Positions 24,611 to 36,360 of a stretch of 64,000 nucleotides of DNA are shown piece by piece (within the stretch, counting starts at the first letter, position 1; each line of letters begins with the position of its first letter). Position numbers and translations under genes: made by a program. The notes under the pieces are model-generated. The model searched no databases. It saw only the letters and a list, made by a program, of their open reading frames with translations, and had not been told where the DNA came from. The stretch is from JBOGDS01 sp050743075 (GTDB lineage Bacteria; Actinomycetota; Actinomycetes; Jiangellales; Jiangellaceae), in NCBI GenBank assembly GCA_050743075.1, contig JBOGDS010000001.1, forward strand, positions 1 to 64,000. The letters are read 5' to 3'.

Positions 24611-25215
24611 GCGCGCGGCAGGCCCGGCTCGAGCTCGGCGTCGCTCTCGGGCTCCTCGTCACCGGCGGCGTGCTCTGCCTGGTGTCGGGCAGCCGTGTCT
24701 GGGGTGAGGGTCTGGTCGACGACGGGCTGTCGGTCACGAGCGAACAGGTGAGCGGCCGCGACCTGTTCCCGTTCGGGCAGGCGGTCGCATTGCTCGGGCT
24801 GGCGGCCGTCGTCGCGATCCCCGCGACCCGTCGAGGCGGGCGGCGGGTGATCGGGACGGTGCTGGCGTTGGCAGGGCTGGGGACGGTGCTCGGGGCGTAC
24901 GGGCTTGCGCTCGAGTTGCCCTCCCGCGTTGCCCACTGGCTGGAACCGGCACCAGAGGTCGCCAGCGTCGTCTCCGAGGCATCCGCCGTCGAAGGCGCGG
25001 CCGTGACCACCGGGGTCGGCGGCTTGCTGATCGCGGCCGCCGGGGTCGCTGTCGCCGTGCGTGGACCTCGCTGGCCGGGGATGGGCCGGCGCTACGAGCG
25101 CGAGCCGACCCGACCGGCGTCGCCGCACCAGACGTCGCAGCGGACGACGAGCCGTGACGCATGGGACGCCCTCGACCGGGGTGACGACCCGACGGCACCC
25201 CGTCCACCCCCATGA
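24607..25215 (+). CDS. Trp-operon-associated membrane protein (TIGR02234 family)
   Basis: This 202-residue protein has four predicted membrane helices: residues 10-30, 55-75, 81-104 and 137-156. The large loop after the first helix contains VTSEQVSGRDLFPFGQAVAL, and a polar tail follows the last helix. Genes of this type lie between trpE and trpC in many actinobacteria; the function is unknown, with transport or membrane anchoring suggested by context only. GTG 24607 overlaps trpE, and its stop codon is the first triplet of a 50-nt palindrome. Confidence 0.85.
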   Translation: MSARQARLELGVALGLLVTGGVLCLVSGSRVWGEGLVDDGLSVTSEQVSGRDLFPFGQAVALLGLAAVVAIPATRRGGRRVIGTVLALAGLGTVLGAYGLALELPSRVAHWLEPAPEVASVVSEASAVEGAAVTTGVGGLLIAAAGVAVAVRGPRWPGMGRRYEREPTRPASPHQTSQRTTSRDAWDALDRGDDPTAPRPPP

Positions 25216-25262
25216 TCATGAAGCTTCGCGGGTGCTATAGCACTCCGTATCCTTCATGATCA
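25213..25262. repeat. 50-nt inverted repeat with TGATC/GATCA ends (element A)
   Basis: TGATCATGAAG (25213-25223) and CTTCATGATCA (25252-25262) are perfect 11-bp arms, with an inner palindrome TGCTATAGCA. The first TGA is the stop codon of the preceding gene. Element B at 28195-28244 has the same length and terminal sequence. Confidence 0.85.
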
Positions 25263-25315
25263 CGTGGAGTTGTGGGCAGAATGGGCGTAGCGCGTGCCGG
25301 CAGCGAGGAGACGAG

Positions 25316-25576
25316 ATGGCCGAGAACAGTGAGCACTACGAGCACGGCAACACGCCGGCCGCCTGGACCGCGGTGATCATCATGACGGTGGGGTTCGGCA
25401 TCGGGGCCGTGGCGGTGATCCTGCTCAACTGGCCCCTCTTCTGGATCGGCGGGGTCGGCGTCGTCGTCGCCGGTGCGATCGTCGGCAAGGTCATGCAGAT
25501 GATGGGTCTCGGCCAGCCTCTGCCCGCAGCGCAGGAGGCGTCAGGCGTGCCGACGACCACGGGCGACCCCGGATAG
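25316..25576 (+). CDS. HGxxPAAW-family small membrane protein
   Basis: The 86-residue protein carries the signature HGNTPAAW near residue 10, just ahead of two membrane helices (about residues 18-36 and 40-58) and a polar tail. The family is found in actinobacteria between the trp membrane protein and trpC; its function is unknown. ATG 25316 follows GAGGAG by 6 nt. The 100 nt upstream hold palindrome A and a possible CAGAAT -10 element at 25278-25283. Confidence 0.75.
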   Translation: MAENSEHYEHGNTPAAWTAVIIMTVGFGIGAVAVILLNWPLFWIGGVGVVVAGAIVGKVMQMMGLGQPLPAAQEASGVPTTTGDPG

Positions 25577-25580
25577 GCAC

Positions 25581-25913
25581 ATGGGCGCCGGGCGGCCCAC
25601 TCAGGACCCGCTGCCGGTCACCGTCGGTGGGGTGACCCTCGATGTCGCGCGCCGGCGCGCCCTGACGGCCGGCCGGGAGGTGCGGCTCACCGAGTTGCAG
25701 TCGGCGCTGCTCGCACATCTGATGCGCCAGCCGGGCCGGGTCTGCAGCCGCCAGGAGCTGATGAGCGAGGTCTGGGGCTACTCGGACGCGATGGGGACGC
25801 GCACGGTCGACGTCCACGTCGCGGAGCTGCGGGCCAAGCTGGGGGAGGCGCTGCACATCCGCACGGTGCGCGGCGTGGGCTACGGCGTCGACGCTCCGGC
25901 CGCCGGTGTGTGA
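25581..25913 (+). CDS. Stand-alone OmpR/PhoB-type winged-helix DNA-binding protein
   Basis: The protein has 110 residues and is nearly all Trans_reg_C domain: LTELQSALLAHLMRQPGRV, SRQELMSEVWG, the recognition region TRTVDVHVAELRAKL and the wing RTVRGVGYGV. No receiver domain precedes it, and it begins 4 nt after the HGxxPAAW gene, so it is probably co-transcribed and coupled. Without a receiver it cannot be a classical response regulator. It may be constitutive or controlled by a partner. The link with the trp genes is only positional. The stop codon opens inverted repeat C. Confidence 0.82.
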   Translation: MGAGRPTQDPLPVTVGGVTLDVARRRALTAGREVRLTELQSALLAHLMRQPGRVCSRQELMSEVWGYSDAMGTRTVDVHVAELRAKLGEALHIRTVRGVGYGVDAPAAGV

Positions 25914-26017
25914 TCGACGTGAGGTTGCTGCGCCGGCCGGGTCAGATCGGTGCTGCCATGGCGACCCAAAGCCCACACGGTGAGCGGTAAGGGGCGTCAC
26001 GTATCTCACGTCGATCA
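25911..26017. repeat. 107-nt element with 13-bp terminal inverted repeats (element C)
   Basis: TGATCGACGTGAG (25911-25923) is repeated in perfect inversion as CTCACGTCGATCA (26005-26017). The first three bases are the stop codon of the winged-helix gene. The 81-nt centre has no clear internal symmetry. About 125 nt of GC-rich sequence follow before trpC, with a possible TACGCT -10 element at 26086-26091. Confidence 0.75.
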
Positions 26018-26143
26018 CCGGCGGCCGGCCGGGGGGCCGCAGGGTCGGGGGCCGGGGGCGTGGCAGCGCCCGTCGAAGCCGTGGCTACGCTGGTGCGGCC
26101 GGTGCGTCCCTCGCCGGTGCCCGAGCGAAGGCGGAGCCCGAGC

Positions 26144-26956
26144 GTGAGTGTCCTCGACGAGATCCTCGACGGCGTCAGAGCCGACCTCGCCGAGCGTCAG
26201 CAGCACGTCTCGCTCGACGACCTGAAGGCGAAGGCGGCCCGCCAGCCACCAGCGCGCGACCCGATGCCCATGCTGAGGTCGCCGGGAGTGTCGGTGATCG
26301 CCGAGGTGAAACGCTCGAGCCCGTCGCGCGGTGAGCTGGCCGAGATCGGGGACCCGGCGTCGCTGGCCCGCGACTACGAGGACGGCGGCGCTGCGGCGAT
26401 CAGCGTTCTCACCGAGCGGCACCGGTTCGGCGGCACTCTCGCCGACCTCAAGGCCGTGCGCGCGGCCGTCGAGGCGCCGGTTCTGCGCAAGGACTTCATC
26501 GTCACCAGCTACCAGCTGTGGGAGGCGCGAGCCTGTGGCGCCGACCTGGCACTGCTACTGGTGGTCGCGCTCGAGCAGAACGCCCTGGTCGCGCTCGTCG
26601 AGCGGGCCGAGTCGATCGGGTTGACCCCGTTGGTCGAGTGCCACACGGCCGACGAGGTCCAGCGCGCCGCCGACGCGGGCGCCCGCCTGATCGGGATCAA
26701 CGCCCGCAACCTCAAGACGCTCGAGGTCGACCTCGACACGTTCCCGCGGCTCGCGCCGCTGGTGCCCGACGGTGTCGTGACCGTTGCGGAGTCCGGTGTG
26801 CGTGGTCCGCGCGACGTGATCGAGCTGGCCCGGGCAGGCGCCAACGCCGTGCTCGTCGGCGAGAGCCTGGTCACGGGCAAGGAGCCGCGCACCGCCGTTG
26901 CCGATCTGGTGGCCGCCGGCGCCCACCCGGCCCTGCGGCGGCAAGGCAGGGGATGA
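26144..26956 (+). CDS. trpC: Indole-3-glycerol phosphate synthase
   Basis: This 270-residue barrel enzyme converts carboxyphenylamino-deoxyribulose phosphate to indoleglycerol phosphate. Catalytic lysines and glutamates lie in VIAEVKRSSPSRG, LRKDFIV and LVECHTADE, with INARNLKT and AESGVRGPRD completing the family pattern. GTG 26144 fits the family N-terminus (VLDEILDGVRADL); the frame is open further upstream but without family resemblance. It overlaps trpB by ATGA. Confidence 0.96.
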   Translation: MSVLDEILDGVRADLAERQQHVSLDDLKAKAARQPPARDPMPMLRSPGVSVIAEVKRSSPSRGELAEIGDPASLARDYEDGGAAAISVLTERHRFGGTLADLKAVRAAVEAPVLRKDFIVTSYQLWEARACGADLALLLVVALEQNALVALVERAESIGLTPLVECHTADEVQRAADAGARLIGINARNLKTLEVDLDTFPRLAPLVPDGVVTVAESGVRGPRDVIELARAGANAVLVGESLVTGKEPRTAVADLVAAGAHPALRRQGRG

Positions 26957-28197
26957 CCACGTCGGAGGCCGGGCCGCGCGCCCGGGCCGGCGTGGTGCCC
27001 GACGCGCGCGGCCGCTTCGGGCCGTACGGCGGACGGTTCGTGCCGGAGGCTCTCGTAGCGGCGCTCGACCAGCTTGACCGGGAGTACCGCGCCGCGGTCG
27101 CCGACCCTGCCTTCACCGCGGAGCTCGACGCCCTGCTGCACACGTACAGCGGCCGCCCGACGCCACTCACCGAGGCACGCCGGTTTGGCGCCGATGCCGC
27201 GGCCGGGGCGCGGGTCCTGCTCAAGCGCGAGGACCTCAACCACACCGGCTCGCACAAGATCAACAACGTGTTGGGGCAGGCCCTGCTCACCCGCCGGATG
27301 GGCAAGACGCGGGTGATCGCCGAGACCGGCGCCGGCCAGCACGGCGTGGCCGCGGCTACGGCAGCCGCGCTGCTGGGGCTCGATTGCGTCGTCTACATGG
27401 GCGAGGCGGACACCCGCCGGCAGGCGCTCAACGTCGTCCGCATGCGTTTGCTCGGTGCCGAGGTCGTACCGGTGACCGCCGGTTCGCGCACGCTCAAGGA
27501 CGCGATCAACGAGGCGATGCGGGAGTGGGTCGCCACCGTCGAGAGCACGCACTACCTGCTCGGTACCGTCGCCGGGCCGCACCCGTTCCCGGTCATGGTC
27601 CGCGACTTGCAGCACGTCATCGGCCTGGAGGCACGGCGGCAGGTGCGCGAGCTGACCGGCGGCTTGCCTGACGCCGTCGCGGCCTGCGTCGGCGGTGGCT
27701 CGAACGCGATCGGCATCTTCCACGCGTTCATCGACGACCCCGAGGTTGCCCTGTACGGGTTCGAGGCGGGCGGCGACGGCGTCGGGACCGGTCGGCACGC
27801 CGCGACGATCACGGGCGGTTCGCCCGGCGTGCTGCACGGAGCACGGTCCTACCTCCTGCAGGACGATGGGGGCCAGACCGTCGAGTCGCACTCGATCTCG
27901 GCCGGCCTGGACTACCCGGGCGTGGGGCCCGAGCACGCGTGGCTGCACGACACCGGGCGGGCGGCGTACGAGGCGGTACCCGACGCCGAGGCGATGGAGG
28001 CGTTCGCGCTGCTGTGCCGCACGGAGGGGATCATCCCGGCGATCGAGAGCGCCCACGCGCTGGCCGGGGCGCGGCGCCTGGGCCCCCGGCTGGGCCAGGG
28101 CGCCGTCGTGCTGGTCAACCTGTCCGGCCGCGGCGACAAGGACGTCGACACCGCGGCCCGCTGGTTCGGCCTGGTGACCGGAGACGCCTCGCCATGA
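26953..28197 (+). CDS. trpB: Tryptophan synthase beta subunit
   Basis: The 414-residue PLP enzyme condenses indole and serine. The Schiff-base lysine is in HTGSHKINN (about residue 102), the phosphate loop is VGGGSNAIG, and GAGQHGVA and AIESAHAL match the family (TrpB1 type). It starts in an ATGA overlap with trpC. Its stop codon lies in the left arm of palindrome B, which separates it from trpA by about 40 nt, unlike the direct overlap seen between most genes of this operon. Confidence 0.97.
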   Translation: MTTSEAGPRARAGVVPDARGRFGPYGGRFVPEALVAALDQLDREYRAAVADPAFTAELDALLHTYSGRPTPLTEARRFGADAAAGARVLLKREDLNHTGSHKINNVLGQALLTRRMGKTRVIAETGAGQHGVAAATAAALLGLDCVVYMGEADTRRQALNVVRMRLLGAEVVPVTAGSRTLKDAINEAMREWVATVESTHYLLGTVAGPHPFPVMVRDLQHVIGLEARRQVRELTGGLPDAVAACVGGGSNAIGIFHAFIDDPEVALYGFEAGGDGVGTGRHAATITGGSPGVLHGARSYLLQDDGGQTVESHSISAGLDYPGVGPEHAWLHDTGRAAYEAVPDAEAMEAFALLCRTEGIIPAIESAHALAGARRLGPRLGQGAVVLVNLSGRGDKDVDTAARWFGLVTGDASP

Positions 28198-28244
28198 TCA
28201 TGTCGACTACACACAGCGAACGGTGGACGAAATCGACATGATCA
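28195..28244. repeat. 50-nt inverted repeat with TGATC/GATCA ends (element B) at the trpB-trpA junction
   Basis: TGATCATGTCGA (28195-28206) and TCGACATGATCA (28233-28244) are perfect inverted arms, and one flanking base pair on either side of each arm extends them (CC..GG; 28192-28247). The left arm contains the trpB stop codon and the right arm contains two in-frame ATG codons for trpA. Confidence 0.88.
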
Positions 28245-29110
28245 TGGGAGTGGGGCTGGCGGAGGCGTTCGGGCGGTCGCGGGCCGAGGGCCGGGCGGCG
28301 CTCGTCGGCTACCTGCCAGCCGGCTACCCGAGCGTCGACGGGGCCGCCGACGCGCTGCGAGCCATGGTCGAGGCCGGCGTGGACGTGGTCGAGGTGGGGT
28401 TGCCCTACAGCGACCCGCTGATGGACGGGCCGACCATCCAGCAGGCCGTCGACGCCGCCCTGCGGGCGGGCACGACGACCACCGACGTGCTGCGAACCGT
28501 CGAGGCCGTGGCCGCCACCGGCGCCCCGGCCGTCGTGATGACGTACTGGAACCCGATCGAGCGCTACGGCAGCGAGCGGTTCGCCCGGGATCTCGCCGCC
28601 GCAGGTGGCGCCGGTGTCATCACCCCTGATCTCATCCCGGACGAAGCGGACGAGTGGCTGCCGGCCGCGCGGGCGCACGCGCTGGACACGGTGTTCCTGG
28701 TCGCGCCGTCGTCGACGGACGAGCGCATCGCCTTGACGGCGCAGGCGTGCCGGGGATTCGTCTACGCGGCGTCGACCATGGGCGTGACGGGAACACGCGA
28801 CCAGGTCAGCCGCGCCGCTGCCACGCTGGTCGCCCGCACCCGTGCGGCTACCGACCTGCCGGTGGCCGTCGGGCTGGGCGTCTCGTCCGCCGACCAGGCA
28901 GCCGAACTGGCCGGCTTCGCCGACGGCGTGATCGTGGGCTCCGCCTTCGTCCGGCGCCTGCTCGACGCGGACGCTCCGTCAACCGGCGTGGCCGCCGTGG
29001 CGGCGCTCGCCGCCGACCTGGCCGAGGGCGTACGCCGCGGCGGAACCCGACCGCCTGCCTCCCAGTTGTACCGGTCGAGTACCAGCCGAGCAGGAGGATC
29101 CTTCCGATGA
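28238..29110 (+). CDS. trpA: Tryptophan synthase alpha subunit
   Basis: The protein has about 290 residues and cleaves indoleglycerol phosphate to feed indole to TrpB. The catalytic Glu is in VVEVGLPYSDP and the catalytic Asp in ITPDLIPDEA; YAASTMGVTG and GLGVSSADQA are family loops. The start is ambiguous. GTG 28223, ATG 28238, ATG 28244 and GTG 28250 are all in frame, and the first three lie in or beside palindrome B, so the ancestral start may have been the later GTG. The end overlaps the DsbA-like gene by ATGA. Confidence 0.95.
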   Translation: MIMGVGLAEAFGRSRAEGRAALVGYLPAGYPSVDGAADALRAMVEAGVDVVEVGLPYSDPLMDGPTIQQAVDAALRAGTTTTDVLRTVEAVAATGAPAVVMTYWNPIERYGSERFARDLAAAGGAGVITPDLIPDEADEWLPAARAHALDTVFLVAPSSTDERIALTAQACRGFVYAASTMGVTGTRDQVSRAAATLVARTRAATDLPVAVGLGVSSADQAAELAGFADGVIVGSAFVRRLLDADAPSTGVAAVAALAADLAEGVRRGGTRPPASQLYRSSTSRAGGSFR

Positions 29111-29829
29111 GCCGCGACAAGGCCGCCATCCGCGCGCGGGCCAAGGAACTGCGGGAAGGGCAGGCTCGCCAGGCGCGCCGCCGGGAACAGCTGATCCGGT
29201 TCGGCGTGGTCGCTGCCGTCCTGGCCGCCGTCGTTGCGGTGGGTGTCGCCGTCCTCGCCAGCAGACCGTCGACCGGCGGGTCCGCCGCCCTTCCGCAGGG
29301 GATCACCGAACCCGACGGCGGGGTGGTGATCGGTGACGAGACGGCTGCGGTGACCGTCGAGGTCTGGATCGACTTCCAGTGCCCGCACTGCCGGGACTTC
29401 GAGGAGTCGGCCGCTTCGACCCTCGACGCGATCGTTGCCGACGGGTCGGCGAAGCTGGTCTATCACCCGCTGTCGTTCCTCGGCGAGGAGTCCGTGCGAG
29501 CGGCCAACGCGCTCGGCTGTGCCGTGGACGAGGGCAGGCAGGCGGCGTACCTGCGCACCCTGTTCGAGAACCAGCCGCCGGTGCGGAGCGGCGGCTTCAC
29601 CAACGACGACCTGGTGTCGCTGGGGGAGTCGGCAGGACTGGACGGCAGCGACTTCGGGGCGTGCGTGAACGACGGCACCTACGACGGCTGGGTGTCCAAT
29701 GTCGCGGCGAGCGGGAGCGACGCCGGTGTGACGGCCACACCGACCGTGCTCGTCGGCGGCCAGACCCTCTCGTCCGACCAGCTGACGCCCGACGGCCTGC
29801 GGGCAGCGGTCGAAGCGGCGGCCGGCTGA
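29107..29829 (+). CDS. Membrane-anchored DsbA-like thioredoxin-fold oxidoreductase
   Basis: The 240-residue protein has a basic cytoplasmic N-terminus, one membrane helix at residues about 37-57, and an extracytoplasmic DsbA/thioredoxin_4 domain. The active site is CPHC within WIDFQCPHCRDFEE, and the cis-Pro loop is TATPTVLVGG. A second Cys pair (LGCAVDE, FGACVND) may form a structural disulfide. It is translationally coupled to trpA (ATGA) and precedes lgt, so it probably serves oxidative folding of exported proteins. Direction of catalysis, oxidase or reductase, is not evident. Confidence 0.88.
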   Translation: MSRDKAAIRARAKELREGQARQARRREQLIRFGVVAAVLAAVVAVGVAVLASRPSTGGSAALPQGITEPDGGVVIGDETAAVTVEVWIDFQCPHCRDFEESAASTLDAIVADGSAKLVYHPLSFLGEESVRAANALGCAVDEGRQAAYLRTLFENQPPVRSGGFTNDDLVSLGESAGLDGSDFGACVNDGTYDGWVSNVAASGSDAGVTATPTVLVGGQTLSSDQLTPDGLRAAVEAAAG

Positions 29830-29850
29830 GTCCGGCACCATCGACCCCGG

Positions 29851-29856
29851 TAGCGT
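29851..29856 (+). promoter_or_regulatory. lgt -10 element, leaderless configuration
   Basis: TAGCGT ends exactly 6 nt before the lgt GTG at 29863, with no Shine-Dalgarno sequence between. A small hairpin GCCGG..CCGGC at 29821-29836 lies just upstream, at the stop of the previous gene. Confidence 0.5.
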
Positions 29857-29862
29857 CGGACC

Positions 29863-30876
29863 GTGCTCACGGTGATACCGACGTCGATCCCCAGCCCGTC
29901 CGAGGGCGTGTGGCATCTCGGGCCGATCCCGCTGCGCGCCTACGCGCTGGCCATCCTGGCCGGCATCCTGGTCGCGGTCTGGGTCGGTAACCGCCGCTGG
30001 ATCGCCCGCGGCGGGGAGCCCGGCGTCATCGGCGACGTCGCGATCTGGTCGGTGCCGTTCGGCATCGTCGGCGCCCGGATCTATCACGTCGCCACCGACT
30101 GGGAGCTGTATTTCGGCGAGGGTGCCGATCCGGTCGAGGCACTGAAGATCTGGGAGGGCGGCCTCGGCATCTGGGGTGGGATCGCGCTGGGCGCCGTCGG
30201 TGCCTGGATCGCCTGCCGGCGCCGGGGTGTACCGCTTCCCGCGGTGGCCGACGCCCTGGCGCCCGGGATCGTCCTGGCCCAGGCGATCGGCCGCTGGGGC
30301 AACTGGTTCAACCAGGAGCTGTTCGGCCGCCCGACCGACCTGCCCTGGGGACTCGAGATCGACCCGGCGTTCCGGCCCGACAGGTACGCCGAGGCCGAGA
30401 CCTTCCACCCCACCTTCCTGTACGAGTCGCTGTGGAGCATCGGCGTGGCGCTGCTCCTGATCTGGGCCGACCGGCGGTTCCGGCTGGGCCACGGGCGGGT
30501 GTTCGCGCTGTACGTCGCGCTCTACACCGTGGGACGCAGCTGGATCGAGACCCTTCGGGTCGACCCCGCGCGCGAGGTGCTGGGCCTGCGGATCAACGTC
30601 TGGACCTCGATCCTGGTCTTCGCCGGTGCCGTGATCTACATCGTGGTGTCCACCCGGCTCCGCCCCGGCCGCGAGGCACCGTCCGAGCTGCGGGGGGACG
30701 GTGGCTCGGTGCCCGGTGGCAGCACCGACGTCGACGGGACCTCTGCCGTTGACGCCGACGCCGAACCTGCCGAAGCGGAGGACGCCGCGGGCACCGGGGC
30801 CGAAGTGGACGAGTCTGCCGGCTCGCCCGCCGACCTGTCAGACCCATCCGACCTGTCAGGCCCGCGAAGCGGCTGA
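29863..30876 (+). CDS. lgt: Prolipoprotein diacylglyceryl transferase
   Basis: This 337-residue polytopic enzyme transfers diacylglycerol to the lipobox cysteine of prolipoproteins, the step before LspA (484-1062). About seven membrane helices are present. The Lgt signature GRWGNWFNQELFG is at about residue 145, and HPTFLYES and the HGRVFALY/GRSWIETLR region follow. The last 70 residues are an acidic, Ala/Asp/Glu-rich cytoplasmic tail ending in repeated DLSDPSDLSGP, absent from E. coli Lgt but common in actinobacteria. The GTG start is supported by the -10 hexamer 6 nt before it. Confidence 0.95.
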   Translation: MLTVIPTSIPSPSEGVWHLGPIPLRAYALAILAGILVAVWVGNRRWIARGGEPGVIGDVAIWSVPFGIVGARIYHVATDWELYFGEGADPVEALKIWEGGLGIWGGIALGAVGAWIACRRRGVPLPAVADALAPGIVLAQAIGRWGNWFNQELFGRPTDLPWGLEIDPAFRPDRYAEAETFHPTFLYESLWSIGVALLLIWADRRFRLGHGRVFALYVALYTVGRSWIETLRVDPAREVLGLRINVWTSILVFAGAVIYIVVSTRLRPGREAPSELRGDGGSVPGGSTDVDGTSAVDADAEPAEAEDAAGTGAEVDESAGSPADLSDPSDLSGPRSG

Positions 30877-30973
30877 CCAGGCAGAACGCGTCCGCGCGCC
30901 CTGACAGGTGCGAGGCGATTCGACGTGTCAGGGGTGGCCACGCGCCGCGATGCAGGTAGCCCGAGTTGTCAGG
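30836..30973. repeat. Cluster of TGTCAG(G) boxes after lgt
   Basis: TGTCAG occurs at 30836-30841, TGTCAGG at 30854-30860, 30926-30932 and 30967-30973, and the inverted CCTGACA at 30900-30906. The inverted copy with 30926-30933 forms an 8-bp hairpin (CCCTGACA/TGTCAGGG). The first two boxes encode part of the Lgt tail. The rest of this intergenic stretch shows no gene. Confidence 0.5.
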
Positions 30974-30997
30974 CCTGCCAACGTGCGAGGGGCGAGC

Positions 30998-31047
30998 TGA
31001 GGTAAGCCTCATCATCGTTGTTCGCTGGTGACGCTTGCCAATAGCCT
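30998..31047 (+). promoter_or_regulatory. Probable DtxR/IdeR iron box and promoter of the VIT-family gene
   Basis: The 19-mer at 30998-31016 contains AGGTAAGCCT and matches 14 of 19 positions of the consensus TWAGGTWAGSCTWACCTWA. TTGTTC (31018-31023) and TAGCCT (31042-31047), 18 nt apart, form a plausible -35/-10 pair. The -10 ends 7 nt before a GTG at 31055. The box abuts the -35 element. In actinobacteria IdeR can repress or activate depending on box position; the sign here cannot be told. Confidence 0.55.
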
Positions 31048-31054
31048 CGGGATC

Positions 31055-31762
31055 GTGGCCCGCGACGACATGGCGATCCAGCACGAGCACGCCGACGTCA
31101 CCGGCGGCTGGCTCCGCCCGGCCGTCTTCGGGGCCATGGACGGGCTGGTGTCGAACTTCGCTCTCATCGCGGGCGTCGCCGGCGGCACGGACGACCGCTC
31201 GGTCGTCGTGCTGGCGGGCTTGGCCGGACTCGCCGCAGGCGCCTTCAGCATGGCCGCGGGCGAGTACACGTCGGTGGCCGCCCAGGCGGAACACGCCGAG
31301 GCGGAGATCGCCATCGAGCGTGAGGAGCTGCTCAGGAATCCGCACGGCGAGGAGCAGGAGCTCGCCGAGATGTACGCCGCGAAGGGGCTCGACGCCGACC
31401 TGGCGGCTGAGGTCGCGAGGCAGCTGCACCGCGACCCGGACCAGGCGCTCCACGTGCACGCCCGGGAAGAGCTCGGTCTCACGCTCGACGACCTTCCGTC
31501 GCCGCAGCTTGCCGCCGGGTCGTCGTTCCTGTCGTTCGCCGTCGGCGCTCTGGTGCCGGTGCTGCCGTACCTGTTGGGAGCCGACGCGCTCTGGCCGGCC
31601 GCGGTGGTGGCGCTGCTCGGGCTGTTCCTGGCCGGCGCCGTCGTGACCCGCCTGACGTCGCGTCCGTGGTGGTACGGCGGGCTGCGCCAGCTCGGCCTCG
31701 GCGCCGTTGCGGCCTCCCTCACGTATGCTTTCGGCAGCTTGGTCGGAGCCGGGCTCGGTTAG
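31055..31762 (+). CDS. VIT1/CCC1-family iron/manganese transporter
   Basis: The protein has 235 residues. The N-terminal LRPAVFGAMDGLVSNFALIAGVAGG motif region and AGAFSMAAGEYTSVAAQAE (membrane helices 1 and 2) match the vacuolar iron transporter family, which moves Fe2+ or Mn2+ across membranes. A cytoplasmic metal-binding helical insert rich in Glu and His (residues about 75-150) carries EEQELAEMY, and three more membrane helices follow. GTG 31055 is preferred over GTG 31028 because TAGCCT lies 7 nt before it. The iron-box match upstream supports a role in iron homeostasis. Confidence 0.88.
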   Translation: MARDDMAIQHEHADVTGGWLRPAVFGAMDGLVSNFALIAGVAGGTDDRSVVVLAGLAGLAAGAFSMAAGEYTSVAAQAEHAEAEIAIEREELLRNPHGEEQELAEMYAAKGLDADLAAEVARQLHRDPDQALHVHAREELGLTLDDLPSPQLAAGSSFLSFAVGALVPVLPYLLGADALWPAAVVALLGLFLAGAVVTRLTSRPWWYGGLRQLGLGAVAASLTYAFGSLVGAGLG

Positions 31763-31851
31763 CGAGTCCGGCCTGGACAGTCTCCGCCGAAACCGCGCAG
31801 GGCCAAAGCAGTCCCTCGCACCCGCCGCCAGGTCCGACGACGGGAGCGCCC

Positions 31852-36352
<4,501 letters not shown>

Positions 36353-36360
<8 letters not shown>

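Noticed and set aside
29821..29836. GCCGG/CCGGC hairpin after the DsbA-like gene as a terminator
   Set aside because: Only five base pairs and no T-tract; such hairpins are expected by chance at this GC content.
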